A stretch of DNA of 34,042 nt from Rhizobium phaseoli (GCF_003985125.1 NZ_ML133600.1:1-34042), one strand, 5' to 3'; positions 6,964-14,867 are shown, numbered from the stretch's first letter. Numbers and translations are program-made. Notes: generated from the sequence alone by a model not told the origin.

Positions 6964-7743
6964 ATGAGCCGCATCTTCATCACCGGTTCCACCGATGGCC
7001 CCGGGCTTGCCGCCGCCCGCACCCTCATCAGCCAAGGCCATGACGTCGTCCTCCACGCCCGCTCCCGCGAGCGCGCCGCCGCCACCGCAGACACCTCAGC
7101 CGCCGCCCTCTGCCTCGTCATCGGCGATCTCGCCAGCGCCGCCGAGACGCGCTCCATCGCCGAACAGGTCAACGCCATCGGCCGCATGGACGCCGTCATC
7201 CACAATGCCGGCATCTACCTCGAGCGCAGCCGCGGCGAAACGCCCGAGGGCCACGCCAAGACGCTGGCGGTCAACCTGCTCGCTCCCTATCTCCTCACCG
7301 CCTGGATCACGCGGCCCCACCGCCTGATCTATCTCACGAGCGGCATGCACCGCAGCGGTGGCAGCACCCTTGACGATATCGACTGGAAGCGGCGGCCATG
7401 GAACGCCAGCCAGGCCTATTCGGAAAGCAAGCTCTACATCGCCACCCTCGCCGCCGCGCTGGCCCGCCACTGGCCGGATGTCTTCAGCAACGCCGTCGAC
7501 CCCGGCTGGGTGCCGACCAAGATGGGCGGCGTCGGCGCGCCGGATGATCTTGAGATGGGGCATCTCACGCAGACGTGGCTGGCGACGAGCGATGATGGTG
7601 CCGCCAGGGTCAGCGGCGGGTATTGGTATCATCGGCAGCGGCGGGAGGCGGCCGACGAGGTGGGTGATGCCGGGTTTCAGGATGCGTTGGTGGGAAGGCT
7701 GGAGGATTTGACGGGGGTTCGGCTGTTTGAAGAGCGCCGGTGA
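6964..7743 (+). CDS. Short-chain dehydrogenase/reductase (SDR), NAD(P)-binding
   Basis: This 259-residue Rossmann protein starts MSRIFITGSTDGPGLAAART, a TGxxxGxG nucleotide-binding motif with proline in the usual Ile/Leu position. HNAGIYLERS stands where NNAG is usual. The catalytic set is S (YLTSGMH) with YSESK, the YxxxK pair. R36 (HARSRER) suggests preference for NADP(H). The substrate is not predictable. Compared with classical SDRs, the stretch after the catalytic helix (DPGWVPTKMGGVGAPDD) resembles the retinol-dehydrogenase/WW-domain-oxidoreductase-like group. AAGGAAA lies 7-8 bases upstream of the ATG. It stands alone, convergent with the mrr-like gene 34 bp downstream. Confidence 0.88.
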   Translation: MSRIFITGSTDGPGLAAARTLISQGHDVVLHARSRERAAATADTSAAALCLVIGDLASAAETRSIAEQVNAIGRMDAVIHNAGIYLERSRGETPEGHAKTLAVNLLAPYLLTAWITRPHRLIYLTSGMHRSGGSTLDDIDWKRRPWNASQAYSESKLYIATLAAALARHWPDVFSNAVDPGWVPTKMGGVGAPDDLEMGHLTQTWLATSDDGAARVSGGYWYHRQRREAADEVGDAGFQDALVGRLEDLTGVRLFEERR

Positions 7744-7777
7744 GGTCAAGCCTGCTTACAAAAGGGCGAGGAAAGGC

Positions 7778-8713
7778 TCACTCTTCAATGAAGAAGTCCT
7801 CATCCAATCGCTTTACTTCCACCGTCCGGGCAACGCGGACACCGACGCCGTGTTCGATCATCAGGTCGGCGAGGCGATCACCGTCGATCAGTACGATGCG
7901 CTGAGGAAGATGGCGAACAAAGTCCATGGCTGGCGTACTGAAGCTGGATGTAGTGACGAAAACGCCCTTCAATGCGCCGAAGCCAACGAGACTGCCAACG
8001 AAGGCCTGTACCTCTGGCCGGCCGACCCCAATATGCGGCGCATAGCGCTTTGCCTGGACATAAATGCGGTCGAGGCCAAGGCGATCCTCATCAATCACAC
8101 CGTCAATGCCACCATCACCAGTCTTGCCCAGACGGCGGGCCGCATCTTCATGGCTGCCACCATAGCCCATGGCCACAAGCAGGTCGACAATGGCGCGCTC
8201 AAAGAAGGTCGGGCTTTGGGCCAGGATGCGTTGCAGCAGATCGGTTTTCAACGCCTGATGCAAGACGGCCTGAGCGGCATCGATTTGCTCCTCCGGCGTC
8301 GCAGAAGTTGTTCCCTCGATCTTCGGTCCGACACCGGCAGGTGCTTCGTCCAAACTGACAGGGCCAGCATTGCTGGCTGCGTAGAACTCCATGAAGGCGG
8401 GATAAGCTTTGAGAGTTTCAACATTAATGGTGGCCGGATTGGTTTCGAGCAGTTTGCGCCCGGCCTCACTAGCCACAAAGCGCCCGCGCGCTGGAGTATC
8501 GATCAAACCCGCTTTGGACATGTACGACTTTGCCCAATGAATGCGATTGTGCAGCACGCGCTGCCGACCGCTCGGCAGCATTTCCTGCCGCTCCGCATCG
8601 GAAAGGCCAAGCTGATGGGCGATCTTATCGGCAGCCTCAGGCGCCCGGGTTTCGCCTTCTGCAGCTAGGCGGAGGACGGGGAGCATAGGTGACTGGTAAT
8701 CAGGTATCGTCAT
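7778..8713 (-). CDS. mrr: Mrr-type restriction endonuclease
   Basis: This 311-residue protein has an N-terminal winged-helix Mrr_N domain (about 1-95). It is linked to a PD-(D/E)xK nuclease domain (about 165-300). The catalytic signature is visible: E173 (FERAIVDLL), D204 in GDGGIDG, and Q220-x-K222 in YVQAKRY. Family knowledge: Mrr is a type IV enzyme that cuts methylated DNA and is provoked by foreign methylases. The gene looks intact. It is divergent from a truncated hsdM remnant, and both lie in lower-GC DNA next to tRNA-Gln. It is probably a remnant defence island in which Mrr has outlived its neighbours. The ATG at 8713 has only a weak upstream purine run (GAAG). Confidence 0.92.
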   Translation of the reverse strand: MTIPDYQSPMLPVLRLAAEGETRAPEAADKIAHQLGLSDAERQEMLPSGRQRVLHNRIHWAKSYMSKAGLIDTPARGRFVASEAGRKLLETNPATINVETLKAYPAFMEFYAASNAGPVSLDEAPAGVGPKIEGTTSATPEEQIDAAQAVLHQALKTDLLQRILAQSPTFFERAIVDLLVAMGYGGSHEDAARRLGKTGDGGIDGVIDEDRLGLDRIYVQAKRYAPHIGVGRPEVQAFVGSLVGFGALKGVFVTTSSFSTPAMDFVRHLPQRIVLIDGDRLADLMIEHGVGVRVARTVEVKRLDEDFFIEE

Positions 8714-8837
8714 AGCGCTTCAGTTTCGGACAGTTTTCTTGTTTCATCTCGTCGAAGATCGTGAGACGGAACCGACTTGCCCGCTTCGCTGCTTCGCTGT
8801 TACACATGCCACCCTACAAATTAGAATTGAAAAGACA

Positions 8838-8969
8838 ATGGCTTCTGATCTCAAGACGATTTCAGAAAAACTTTGGTCCACCGCGGAAAAACTCCGGGCG
8901 AACTCTGGCATTCTGCCAGCTGAATATGCGAGGCCGGTGCGGTTCAGCGGCAGATGGCATCCGCTTTGA
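8838..8969 (+). pseudogene. hsdM: 5' remnant of a type I DNA methylase gene (hsdM)
   Basis: From ATG 8838 the first about 34 residues, with SDLKTISEKLWSTAEKLRAN then SGILPAEYARPV, match the start of type I N6-adenine methylase subunits. In these the N-terminal helical domain begins with a KLW..A..LR...L....Y...V pattern. After ARPV the expected LGLIFLR segment is missing. Unrelated sequence (RFSGRWHPL) runs to a stop at 8967-8969. The AdoMet-binding and NPPF motifs are absent, so no methylase can be made. The break at about 8940 marks a deletion or recombination point. It is divergent from the mrr-like gene, 124 bp away. Confidence 0.7.
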
Positions 8970-9142
8970 AGGTCGACCCGCGCGTTTGTGGACAAGTGCC
9001 GGATTACGTGGTCGATCAGATCCTGGCTGCCGGCACGGCCGAAAAATCGTTAGTCAGCTTTCCCGGCGCTAAAGTTAACGTCACATTCACAAGCGAGGCG
9101 ACAGTCAACGGCATCCGGCTCCCCGACGAGGGTGATGTTTAA
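8954..9142 (+). CDS. Unidentified short reading frame downstream of the hsdM remnant
   Basis: The 62-residue translation from ATG 8954 contains VPDYVVDQILAAGTAEKSLV and VNGIRLPDEGDV. It reads like genuine protein, but no family is recognised and no ribosome site is evident. The frame is open upstream to about 8924, so it may be the 3' end of a gene whose front was lost in the same event that truncated hsdM. It could equally be chance. Confidence 0.25.
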   Translation: MASALKVDPRVCGQVPDYVVDQILAAGTAEKSLVSFPGAKVNVTFTSEATVNGIRLPDEGDV

Positions 9143-9189
9143 GGGATGGACTGGCCCGCTTCGACGTGCCTTTTCTCGCGTTACCATGA

Positions 9190-9494
9190 CGAAGTTCTTC
9201 CCCTCAAAATATCGCGAAGCATCTTCGGCGCCAGCATCCCCGCTGCCCCGATTTCGCGGTTGCCTTCTTTGTTGCCGAATTTAGCAAGAAGGATTGGAAA
9301 GGAGCATCGATAGGTAAGGCAGTGGGTATTACAATGCAGAACGTGCTTCGCCACTCCATGACGACTATGACCAGATGCTTCTGGTCGGCGTGAATCGCTT
9401 GGAGGCGAGGCAAAGAGTGCAGCCAAAAATTAATGCGATAATTGCAGCCTGGAGAGATAACCCTAGAGCGCAAGCTCAGGACTCATTCGGAAGA
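9190..9494 (+). pseudogene. Probable DUF2293-like gene broken by a frameshift
   Basis: One frame encodes HLRRQHPRCPDFAVAFFVAE, then GASIGKAVGITMQNVLRHSM. A second frame continues with YDQMLLVGVNRLEARQRVQP and KINAIIAAWRDNP. Joined at about 9358-9366 by one missing base they give a smooth protein ending in the RH-x-TDYD-x-LL...G..R.EAR..V pattern that I associate with the small DUF2293 family. The upstream end meets a TGA at 9187-9189, so the start may also be lost. The family name is from memory of its pattern and is moderately uncertain. The change of frame is read directly. Confidence 0.5.
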
Positions 9495-9497
9495 GTT

Positions 9498-10088
9498 TCA
9501 ACCCGATTTACCGACGCGATTACTCATCGCGAGAATCGTCTGAAACCGACCATGCCAATTATCGAGCTCCTGAGAGGCCAACTTGACGGCCATAGAATCT
9601 GGTTTCGACCCCGGCGCGTTCAAAAACACAATTTCATGCGTTGGATTTACTAGGTCGTTGGTGAAAATCTTGAGGGAAAGACGGTCGACCTTTTCAATCG
9701 ACCTCTTAGAACCTGTCAGACCGCCCAGCAGCAGCCCGACTGGCCCGAGTAAGACAGCGCCGACAGCCGCGCCGGCAACTTGGCTACCACGATTTGTTCT
9801 GTGGACTGACGACCCATTACGCAGCACTTCGACGCCAACCAAATCACTGAAATTGAAGACCTTCGTGTTGTGCGGGCCATGGGATATGGCGAACTTGTTG
9901 TGTGTGGGGTCGAGTGCGAGGCCGGCGCTTCCGAACATACCTTTAAAAATTACGGTGGGTTGAAAATCTGGGATAGCCGCAAGTGCGTTTCCTTGCGCTT
10001 TCGCCTTCTCGCTATCGGCCCATGCCATCAATATACCTAAGCCAACGACTACAACAACTATTAGCCAGAACCAGCCCCAGAAACCCAT
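9498..10088 (-). CDS. Membrane-anchored protein of unknown function
   Basis: The ATG at 10088 is chosen because GAGGGGG stands immediately upstream. An in-frame GTG ten codons earlier lacks such a site. The 196-residue product begins with a single hydrophobic helix (residues about 2-24, FWGWFWLIVVVVVGLGILMA). A soluble domain follows (about 45-110, containing DPTHNKFAISH and FSDLVGVEVLRNG). Then comes a glycine/alanine-rich hydrophobic stretch (about 115-140) before a final soluble part. The layout resembles small proteins with a PH-like fold that sense or scaffold at the membrane, but that is only a guess. It lies in the lower-GC accessory segment. Confidence 0.65.
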   Translation of the reverse strand: MGFWGWFWLIVVVVVGLGILMAWADSEKAKAQGNALAAIPDFQPTVIFKGMFGSAGLALDPTHNKFAISHGPHNTKVFNFSDLVGVEVLRNGSSVHRTNRGSQVAGAAVGAVLLGPVGLLLGGLTGSKRSIEKVDRLSLKIFTNDLVNPTHEIVFLNAPGSKPDSMAVKLASQELDNWHGRFQTILAMSNRVGKSG

Positions 10089-10370
10089 AGCCCCCTCAGA
10101 TATCTGAAAATAAGTCACCCTCTATTTGCATATCACTGGTTCAGGTTGCAGAGAAGAGTGACCCGTGATGTCACAGAAGCAAACCAGAGCTATTGCCCCG
10201 CTATCGCGCGCCTGATCTTCCATTTGCTTTGAAGTGGCGGTTAAAATCGTCATTGGTTCCTCCGCTTCGAATCTAATCGACGGACTCGCTCATTGACTTC
10301 ACTGAGTCGTAAGGATTGGCGCGTTATTGCCTGCCATGCACGATAAGCGTGTAGGTTTTTGGAGGTGAAT

Positions 10371-10823
10371 GTGACTTTAAAAAACAAGCAATTTTTAGGA
10401 ACGGTAGTTTTCTCGGTGGTCGGCCTAATCTATTGCTGGTCGTTAATTGAGCTTCGTAGTACCGCCCTCGCTAGCGGTTTTTGGGTCCCGTATCGCGACA
10501 CCCTCAGCCGTATTGCGTTCGCCGTTGGCGGCATCTTGTTGTCAGTTATACTCTACTGGCTTAGAACGAACTTCAGAATTGCCTATGGCCTTATAGAGAT
10601 ATTATTTGCGATCGCCGTAATCGCTAGCATTGCCTACTTTACACCGGCAAGCGCGCTTTTCGACGACTTTTCAATCAGGCCAGACCAGATAGGCGGTATC
10701 ACCGCCCTATTCGGCGCGATTTACATCTTTGTACGCGGAATGGACAACATCGCGAATGGCCTCAACGGAAAATTGACCGCTGACCGTTTGTGGAATTCGA
10801 TATTCAGATTCGATTGGCTATAG
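10371..10823 (+). CDS. Small integral membrane protein of unknown function
   Basis: GTG 10371 is chosen because GGAGG (10361-10365) lies 5 bases upstream. The 150-residue product has four probable transmembrane helices (about residues 8-26, 45-62, 70-90 and 110-126). These are joined by short charged loops, and the C-terminal tail is polar. AT-rich codons set it apart from the surrounding chromosome and support recent acquisition along with the neighbouring mrr region. It ends 35 bp before the CCA end of tRNA-Gln. No family is recognised. Confidence 0.65.
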   Translation: MTLKNKQFLGTVVFSVVGLIYCWSLIELRSTALASGFWVPYRDTLSRIAFAVGGILLSVILYWLRTNFRIAYGLIEILFAIAVIASIAYFTPASALFDDFSIRPDQIGGITALFGAIYIFVRGMDNIANGLNGKLTADRLWNSIFRFDWL

Positions 10824-10858
10824 CTGGGAGCCTCAGTTAACTTCGGCAAAACATGATT

Positions 10859-10932
10859 TGGCTGGGGCGCCTGGATTCGAACCAGGGATGACGGTACCAA
10901 AAACCGTTGCCTTACCGCTTGGCGACGCCCCA
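10859..10932 (-). tRNA. tRNA-Gln (anticodon TTG)
   Basis: The minus strand gives a 74-nt cloverleaf with CCA encoded. The acceptor pairs TGGGGCG with CGCCCCA. The D arm is GCC/GGC and the anticodon stem ACGGT/ACCGT has loop TTTTGGT (anticodon TTG). The T arm is CCTGG with loop TTCGAAT and CCAGG. Its 3' end points toward the lower-GC segment at 7.75-10.83 kb, the usual orientation for a tRNA used as an integration site. No second copy of the tRNA 3' end was found in the window to prove it. Confidence 0.96.
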
Positions 10933-10942
10933 CCAGAGCTTT

Positions 10943-11001
10943 CGGCGCAAAGCGCCGGCTCAAATCGACGCCTGATTAGCAAAGCTCTCCGTCTGTCACA
11001 A
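10943..11001 (-). promoter_or_regulatory. Candidate promoter and leader hairpin of tRNA-Gln
   Basis: On the minus strand TTGTGA (10996-11001) and TAATCA (10973-10978) are separated by exactly 17 bases, a reasonable -35/-10 pair. Between this and the tRNA is a perfect hairpin CGGCGC-AAA-GCGCCG (10943-10957). It would lie in the 5' leader removed by RNase P. The promoter assignment is by pattern only. Confidence 0.45.
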
Positions 11002-11061
11002 TGACTAAGTTGCGCCTCGCGCAGATTTATGCGCTGCAGAGTGCCAAGGGCCGTGCTAGGA

Positions 11062-12006
11062 ATGGGCGACGTCATCGGCCGCGAGATCATCGCCTTCATG
11101 GAAAGCCCCGCATTCGACCTTGCTTTCGAGCCGGCCTATGGGCGCGCCGTGCCGGTGGTTTCAGGGGTCGAGCGGATCACGGCTGAGAATCCCGGGCCTT
11201 TCACCTTTTACGGCACCAACAGCTATATCGTCGGCGGCGCCTCGGTCGCGGTCATCGATCCCGGGCCGGAGGACGAGGCGCATTATCTGGCGCTGATGGC
11301 AGCGCTTGCCGGCCGCGAGGTGACGCATATCTTCGTCAGCCACACACATCGCGACCACTCGCCGCTCGCCCGCCGGCTGCAGGCGGCAACGGGGGCGGTG
11401 ACGGTGGGCCAGGGGCCGCACCGGCCGGCACGGCCGCTCAGGGATGGCGAGATCAATCCCTTTTCCGAAAGTTCGGATCTCGCCTTCGTGCCGGATATCG
11501 CGATCGGTGACGGTCAGACCCTGTCCGGCGATGGCTGGGCGCTGACATCGGTGGCCACACCGGGGCACACGGCCAATCATGCCGCCTTCGCGCTCGAAGG
11601 CCGCGACTTTCTCTTCTCCGGCGATCATGTCATGGCCTGGTCGACCTCGATCGTCGCACCGCCGGATGGGTCGATGGCCGATTACATGGCCTCGCTCGAG
11701 CGGCTGATGGGGCGCCAGGACCGCCTGCTGCTGCCCGGCCATGGCGGGCCGGTGGCGCAGCCTGGCGCCTTCCTGCGGGGCCTGAAGGCGCACCGGCTGG
11801 GGCGCGAGCGGGCGATCCTTGCGCGCATCCGGGCGGGCGACCGCGCAATTGCCGAGATGGTGAAGGCGATCTATCGCGATACTGATCCGAAGCTGCATGG
11901 CGCGGCGGCGCTTTCCGTGCTCGCCCATATCGAGGATCTCGTCGAGCGCGGCGAGATCGCGGCGGATGGGCCGCCTTCTCTTGCCGCCACCTACCGGCTG
12001 TTGTAA
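11062..12006 (+). CDS. MBL-fold metallo-hydrolase (LACTB2/glyoxalase II-like)
   Basis: This is a metallo-beta-lactamase fold protein of about 314 residues. The zinc ligands are visible: HTHRDH (HxHxDH), TPGHT for the third histidine, SGDHVM for the bridging aspartate and LPGHGGPV for the last histidine. The C-terminal 90 residues form the helical extension seen in LACTB2-like and RNase-Z-like hydrolases. The true substrate is not predictable. The start is uncertain among ATG 11029, 11062 and 11098. Clear family similarity begins only at FEPAYGRAVPV, favouring one of the later two; 11062 has AAGGG 11 bases upstream. It begins a plus-strand run, with the DCC protein 21 bp downstream. Confidence 0.88.
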   Translation: MGDVIGREIIAFMESPAFDLAFEPAYGRAVPVVSGVERITAENPGPFTFYGTNSYIVGGASVAVIDPGPEDEAHYLALMAALAGREVTHIFVSHTHRDHSPLARRLQAATGAVTVGQGPHRPARPLRDGEINPFSESSDLAFVPDIAIGDGQTLSGDGWALTSVATPGHTANHAAFALEGRDFLFSGDHVMAWSTSIVAPPDGSMADYMASLERLMGRQDRLLLPGHGGPVAQPGAFLRGLKAHRLGRERAILARIRAGDRAIAEMVKAIYRDTDPKLHGAAALSVLAHIEDLVERGEIAADGPPSLAATYRLL

Positions 12007-12027
12007 GCGTGAGATGGGGAGATTACC

Positions 12028-12477
12028 ATGGCGCGTGCCGCTTACAGCTATCGCGATGATGCCGATGTGCCGGATTTTGCCGATGACCAGCCGCTGATCG
12101 TTTTCGATGGCGAATGCGTCTTCTGCTCCGGCTGGGTGAAATTCGCGCTGAAGCACGACAGGCAGCGGCGATACCGCTTCCTCGCCGCCCAGTCGCCGCT
12201 CGGCGCCGCGCTCTACCGGCATTATGGGCTGAATGAGCGCGATTATGAAACCAATATCCTCATCGAGAATGGCCGCGCCTTCTTCAAGTCGGACGGCTCG
12301 ATCCGCATGGTGGCCGGCCTCGGCTTTCCCTATTCGCTGGTCAAGCTCTTCCGGCTGCTGCCGCGCCGCCTTGCCGATACGCTTTATGAATTCATCGCCC
12401 GCAACCGGCTGAAGATCGCCGGCCGGCAGAGCTGCATGGTGCCGACGGCGGAGCAGCGCAGCCGTTTCATCGCATGA
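12028..12477 (+). CDS. DCC-family thiol-disulfide oxidoreductase-like protein (DUF393)
   Basis: This 149-residue protein contains the family hallmark FDGECVFCSGWVKF, with the DxxCxxC arrangement that gives the DCC family its name. Further on are AAQSPLG, the residue block matching R-F-x-A-x-Q-S, and a conserved LFRLLPRRLAD...Y.FIARNR segment. These proteins are thought to be small thioredoxin-like redox proteins, though direct biochemical proof is scarce. ATG 12028 has GGGGAG 6 bases upstream. Its stop codon overlaps the start of the next gene by four bases (ATGA), implying translational coupling. Confidence 0.88.
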   Translation: MARAAYSYRDDADVPDFADDQPLIVFDGECVFCSGWVKFALKHDRQRRYRFLAAQSPLGAALYRHYGLNERDYETNILIENGRAFFKSDGSIRMVAGLGFPYSLVKLFRLLPRRLADTLYEFIARNRLKIAGRQSCMVPTAEQRSRFIA

Positions 12478-14207
12478 GCGGCGAGCGGCTCTCGCTGCTG
12501 ATCATCGGCGGCTACGGCACCTTCGGCGGCCGGCTGGCGCGGCTGCTCGGCGATGAACCGCGGCTCAGGCTGTTGATCGGGGGGCGGTCGCTCGAAAAGG
12601 CCGATGATTTCGTGGCCGATCTCAGATCCCCGAAAGATGGATCCGAGGGCCTGGGAAGCAGCAATCTCGGGGCGACGCTGCAGGCAGTGCGCTTCGATCG
12701 CGACGGCGATCTCACCGAACAGCTGACGCGGCTGCGGCCGGATCTCGTCATCGATGCCTCCGGGCCGTTCCAGAGTTTTGGGGAAGACCCCTACAAGGTG
12801 GTGCGCGCCTGCATCGGGCTCGACATCGATTATGCCGATCTCGCCGACAGCACCGGCTTCGTTGCCGCCATCGGCGGGCTCGATGCCGAGGCGAGAGCGA
12901 AGGGGGTTTTTGCGCTCTCCGGCCTCAGCAGCCTGCCGGCGCTGTCCTTCGCGGCGCTCGATGTCATGGCGCCGCGGTTTTCCCGGATCGATGCGGTGGC
13001 GGCGGGCATTGCCCCTTCGGCGCATGTGAAGATCGGGCTTAATGTCGTGAGAGCGATCGCGAGTTATGCCGGCAAGCCGGTCTCGGTGCTGCGCCAGGGC
13101 CAGCCGGCGCTGGCGCCGGGACTGATCGAGGCGATGCGGGTGACGATCGCCCCGCCCGGCGTGACGCCGCTGAAGAGCCGGAATTTCCTGCTGGTCGATG
13201 CGCCGGATCTGGCGCTGCTGCCGGGCCGCTTTGCCGGCCTGCAATCGAGCTTCACCGGGGTCGGCACCGAGCCGCAGCTGCTGCAGCGGCTGCTCGGGCT
13301 TGCGGCGGGTCTCACGCGGCGGAAGCTGCTGCCGTCGCTGACGCCGTTTGCGCGGCTCATGCAGCGGGCGAGCCACGGCCTGGCGATCGGCGAGCACCGC
13401 GGCGGCATGTTCGTGCGCCTGAGCGGCCTCGATGCCGCCGGCAAGCCGCTTGCCTGCGGCTGGCACCTGATTGCCGAGGGGGATGACGGGCCGTTCATCC
13501 CGGTCACCGGCGTGGCGGCGCTGGTGCGCCGGCTGCTCGGCGGCGTCCGGCCGGAAAATGGCGCGCGGCCGGCGACGGGGGAATTGCAGCTGGAAGATTT
13601 CGAGGCGGAATTCCGGCGGTTCTCGATTGCATCGGGGATCCGGGTGGAAAGCGAGGGCGCCGGCCTGCCGCTTTACCACAGGGTTCTCGGCAGCGCCTTC
13701 GAGCGGCTGCCGGCGGCGATAGCAGCCATGCATGCGGGCGAGCCCGCCGGCAGCGCCCGCACCGCCTCCGGCCGGGCGCGGGTCGAGCGCGGCCGGGGGT
13801 GGCTGGCGAGGATCGTCGCCCGGCTGATCGGCTTTCCCCCGGCGGGCGAGGATGTGCCGGTCACGGTGCGCTTTGCCGCCGATGGCGAGAAGGAGATCTG
13901 GACGCGAGATTTCGGCGGCAAGCGCTTTCACAGCCAGCAGCTCGAGGGCAAGGGCCGCGACCGCCACCTGCTCACCGAAGTGTTCGGCCCGTTCCGGGTG
14001 CTGGTGGCCTTGGTGCCGGAGGGGGAGAGGCTGCGGCTGGTGGTGCGCGGCTGGCGATTTTGCGGGATTCCGCTGCCGCTGTTTCTGGCGCCGGGTGGGG
14101 AGACGTTCGAGGAGGCGCGTGAGGGGCGGTTCCATTTCCACGTCGAGATCGGCGGGCGGCTGACCGGGCTGGTGGTGCGCTATACGGGGTGGCTGGTGGT
14201 GGAGTGA
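12474..14207 (+). CDS. Saccharopine-dehydrogenase-like NAD(P)-binding protein fused to DUF4166
   Basis: In this 577-residue protein, residues about 5-130 form a Rossmann domain (LLIIGGYGTFGGRLARLLGD, GxGxxG-type). It is followed by a saccharopine dehydrogenase/reductase-like part up to about 380. The last 160 residues or so, from about 405 onward, match DUF4166 (LPLYHRVLGSAFERLP near its start). The substrate is unknown. The coupling with the DCC protein (4-bp overlap) and with the MBL hydrolase suggests a three-gene unit, a combination I recall in other Rhizobium genomes. The gene ends just before a large repeat cluster, with no obvious terminator of its own. Confidence 0.85.
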   Translation: MSGERLSLLIIGGYGTFGGRLARLLGDEPRLRLLIGGRSLEKADDFVADLRSPKDGSEGLGSSNLGATLQAVRFDRDGDLTEQLTRLRPDLVIDASGPFQSFGEDPYKVVRACIGLDIDYADLADSTGFVAAIGGLDAEARAKGVFALSGLSSLPALSFAALDVMAPRFSRIDAVAAGIAPSAHVKIGLNVVRAIASYAGKPVSVLRQGQPALAPGLIEAMRVTIAPPGVTPLKSRNFLLVDAPDLALLPGRFAGLQSSFTGVGTEPQLLQRLLGLAAGLTRRKLLPSLTPFARLMQRASHGLAIGEHRGGMFVRLSGLDAAGKPLACGWHLIAEGDDGPFIPVTGVAALVRRLLGGVRPENGARPATGELQLEDFEAEFRRFSIASGIRVESEGAGLPLYHRVLGSAFERLPAAIAAMHAGEPAGSARTASGRARVERGRGWLARIVARLIGFPPAGEDVPVTVRFAADGEKEIWTRDFGGKRFHSQQLEGKGRDRHLLTEVFGPFRVLVALVPEGERLRLVVRGWRFCGIPLPLFLAPGGETFEEAREGRFHFHVEIGGRLTGLVVRYTGWLVVE

Positions 14208-14213
14208 GGGGCG

Positions 14214-14284
14214 GCGCGCCCTCTCCCCAGCCTTCGGCGCGCCCTCTCTCCAGCCTCGTGGCGACCTCTCTCCAGCCTCATCCT
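14214..14284 (+). repeat. Three tandem 23-24-bp units, GCGCCCTCTCTCCAGCCTC type
   Basis: Three successive copies of a phrase like GCGCCCTCTCTCCAGCCTC, differing by a few bases, lead into the palindromic unit at 14276. The same phrase forms the four-unit array at 14464-14559. Confidence 0.7.
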
Positions 14285-14407
14285 GAGGTGCGCAGCCCAT
14301 AGGGCGAAGCCTCGAAGGACGGGGCTGGCCACCTTCGCAACGCCGTCGCAATCCAGCCACCCGCCCTCGCCCTTCGAGGCCCCTGCGGGGCACCTCAGGA
14401 TGAGGGC
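14276..14407 (-). repeat. Palindromic mosaic repeat, copy 3 (inverted relative to copies 1 and 2)
   Basis: It opens CTCATCCTGAGGTGCGCAGC and closes GGGGCACCTCAGGATGAGG. The inner arms AGCCTCGAAGGACGGGGCTGG and CCCTCGCCCTTCGAGGCCCC pair with each other. It is the reverse-orientation counterpart of the units near the left end of the window. Confidence 0.85.
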
Positions 14408-14463
14408 TGATCGTTGTGCGTGCCGCCTGCCAACCTCTCTGCGGTGTGCCGTGGCCACCCGGG

Positions 14464-14559
14464 ATGCCCTCTCTCCAGCGTCCTGGCATGCCATCTCTCC
14501 AGTCTCATGGCGCGCCCTCTCTCCAGCCTCATGGCACGCCCTCTCTCCAGCCTCATCCT
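14464..14559 (+). repeat. Four tandem 24-bp repeats
   Basis: Four abutting 24-bp units (14464, 14488, 14512, 14536) follow the pattern rYGCCcTCTCTCCAGYcTCaTGGC. The last runs straight into the next palindromic unit. Twenty-four bases is a whole number of codons, but no credible protein is encoded. The array probably arose by slippage at the edge of the mosaic element. Confidence 0.8.
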
Positions 14560-14661
14560 GAGGTGCGTAGCCCAGAGGGCGAAGCCTCGAAGGACGGGGC
14601 TGGCCACCGCAGCCACCCGCCCTCGCCCTTCGAGGCCCCTGCGGGGCACCTCAGGATGAGG
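14551..14661 (-). repeat. Palindromic mosaic repeat, copy 4
   Basis: Same boundaries and arms as copy 3 (CCTCATCCTGAGGTGCG ... GCACCTCAGGATGAGG) but with a shorter centre. It is followed by GGCTGATCGTTG, a phrase that recurs after every unit in this cluster. Confidence 0.85.
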
Positions 14662-14757
14662 GCTGATCGTTGCGCCTGTCGCCCTGGATGCGGGCCGATC
14701 AGTGTGCGTGCCGACCTAGTTTGGGCTGATCGTTGTGCATGCCGCCCTCTCTCCAGC

Positions 14758-14867
14758 CTCATCCTGAGGTGCGTAGCCCGCAGGGCGACGCCTCGAAGGA
14801 CGGGGCTGGGCACCGAAGCCACCCGCCCTCGTCCTTCGAGGCCCCTGCGGGGCACCTCAGGATGAGG
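14758..14867 (-). repeat. Palindromic mosaic repeat, copy 5
   Basis: The third unit of the 14.2-14.9 kb cluster, with a slightly different centre (GGGCACCGAAGCCACC). Variants of GGGCTGATCGTTGTGCGTGCCG fill the gaps between units and continue to about 14920. Confidence 0.85.

Noticed and set aside
7727..8668. A 313-codon plus-strand frame
   Set aside because: Antisense to the Mrr-type endonuclease, whose motifs are clear on the minus strand.
10859..10932. Attachment-site duplication of the tRNA-Gln 3' end
   Set aside because: I looked for CTGGGGCGCC or the T-arm sequence elsewhere between 6 and 11 kb and saw none, so an integrated element with intact ends is not supported.
12384..14489. A 701-codon minus-strand frame
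   Set aside because: Antisense to the DCC and dehydrogenase/DUF4166 genes. It is low-complexity (Q, R, P, H) and runs into repeat DNA.
14464..14559. Possible CRISPR array (regular 24-bp units)
   Set aside because: The units abut with no spacers, and no cas genes are present. It is a simple tandem repeat.
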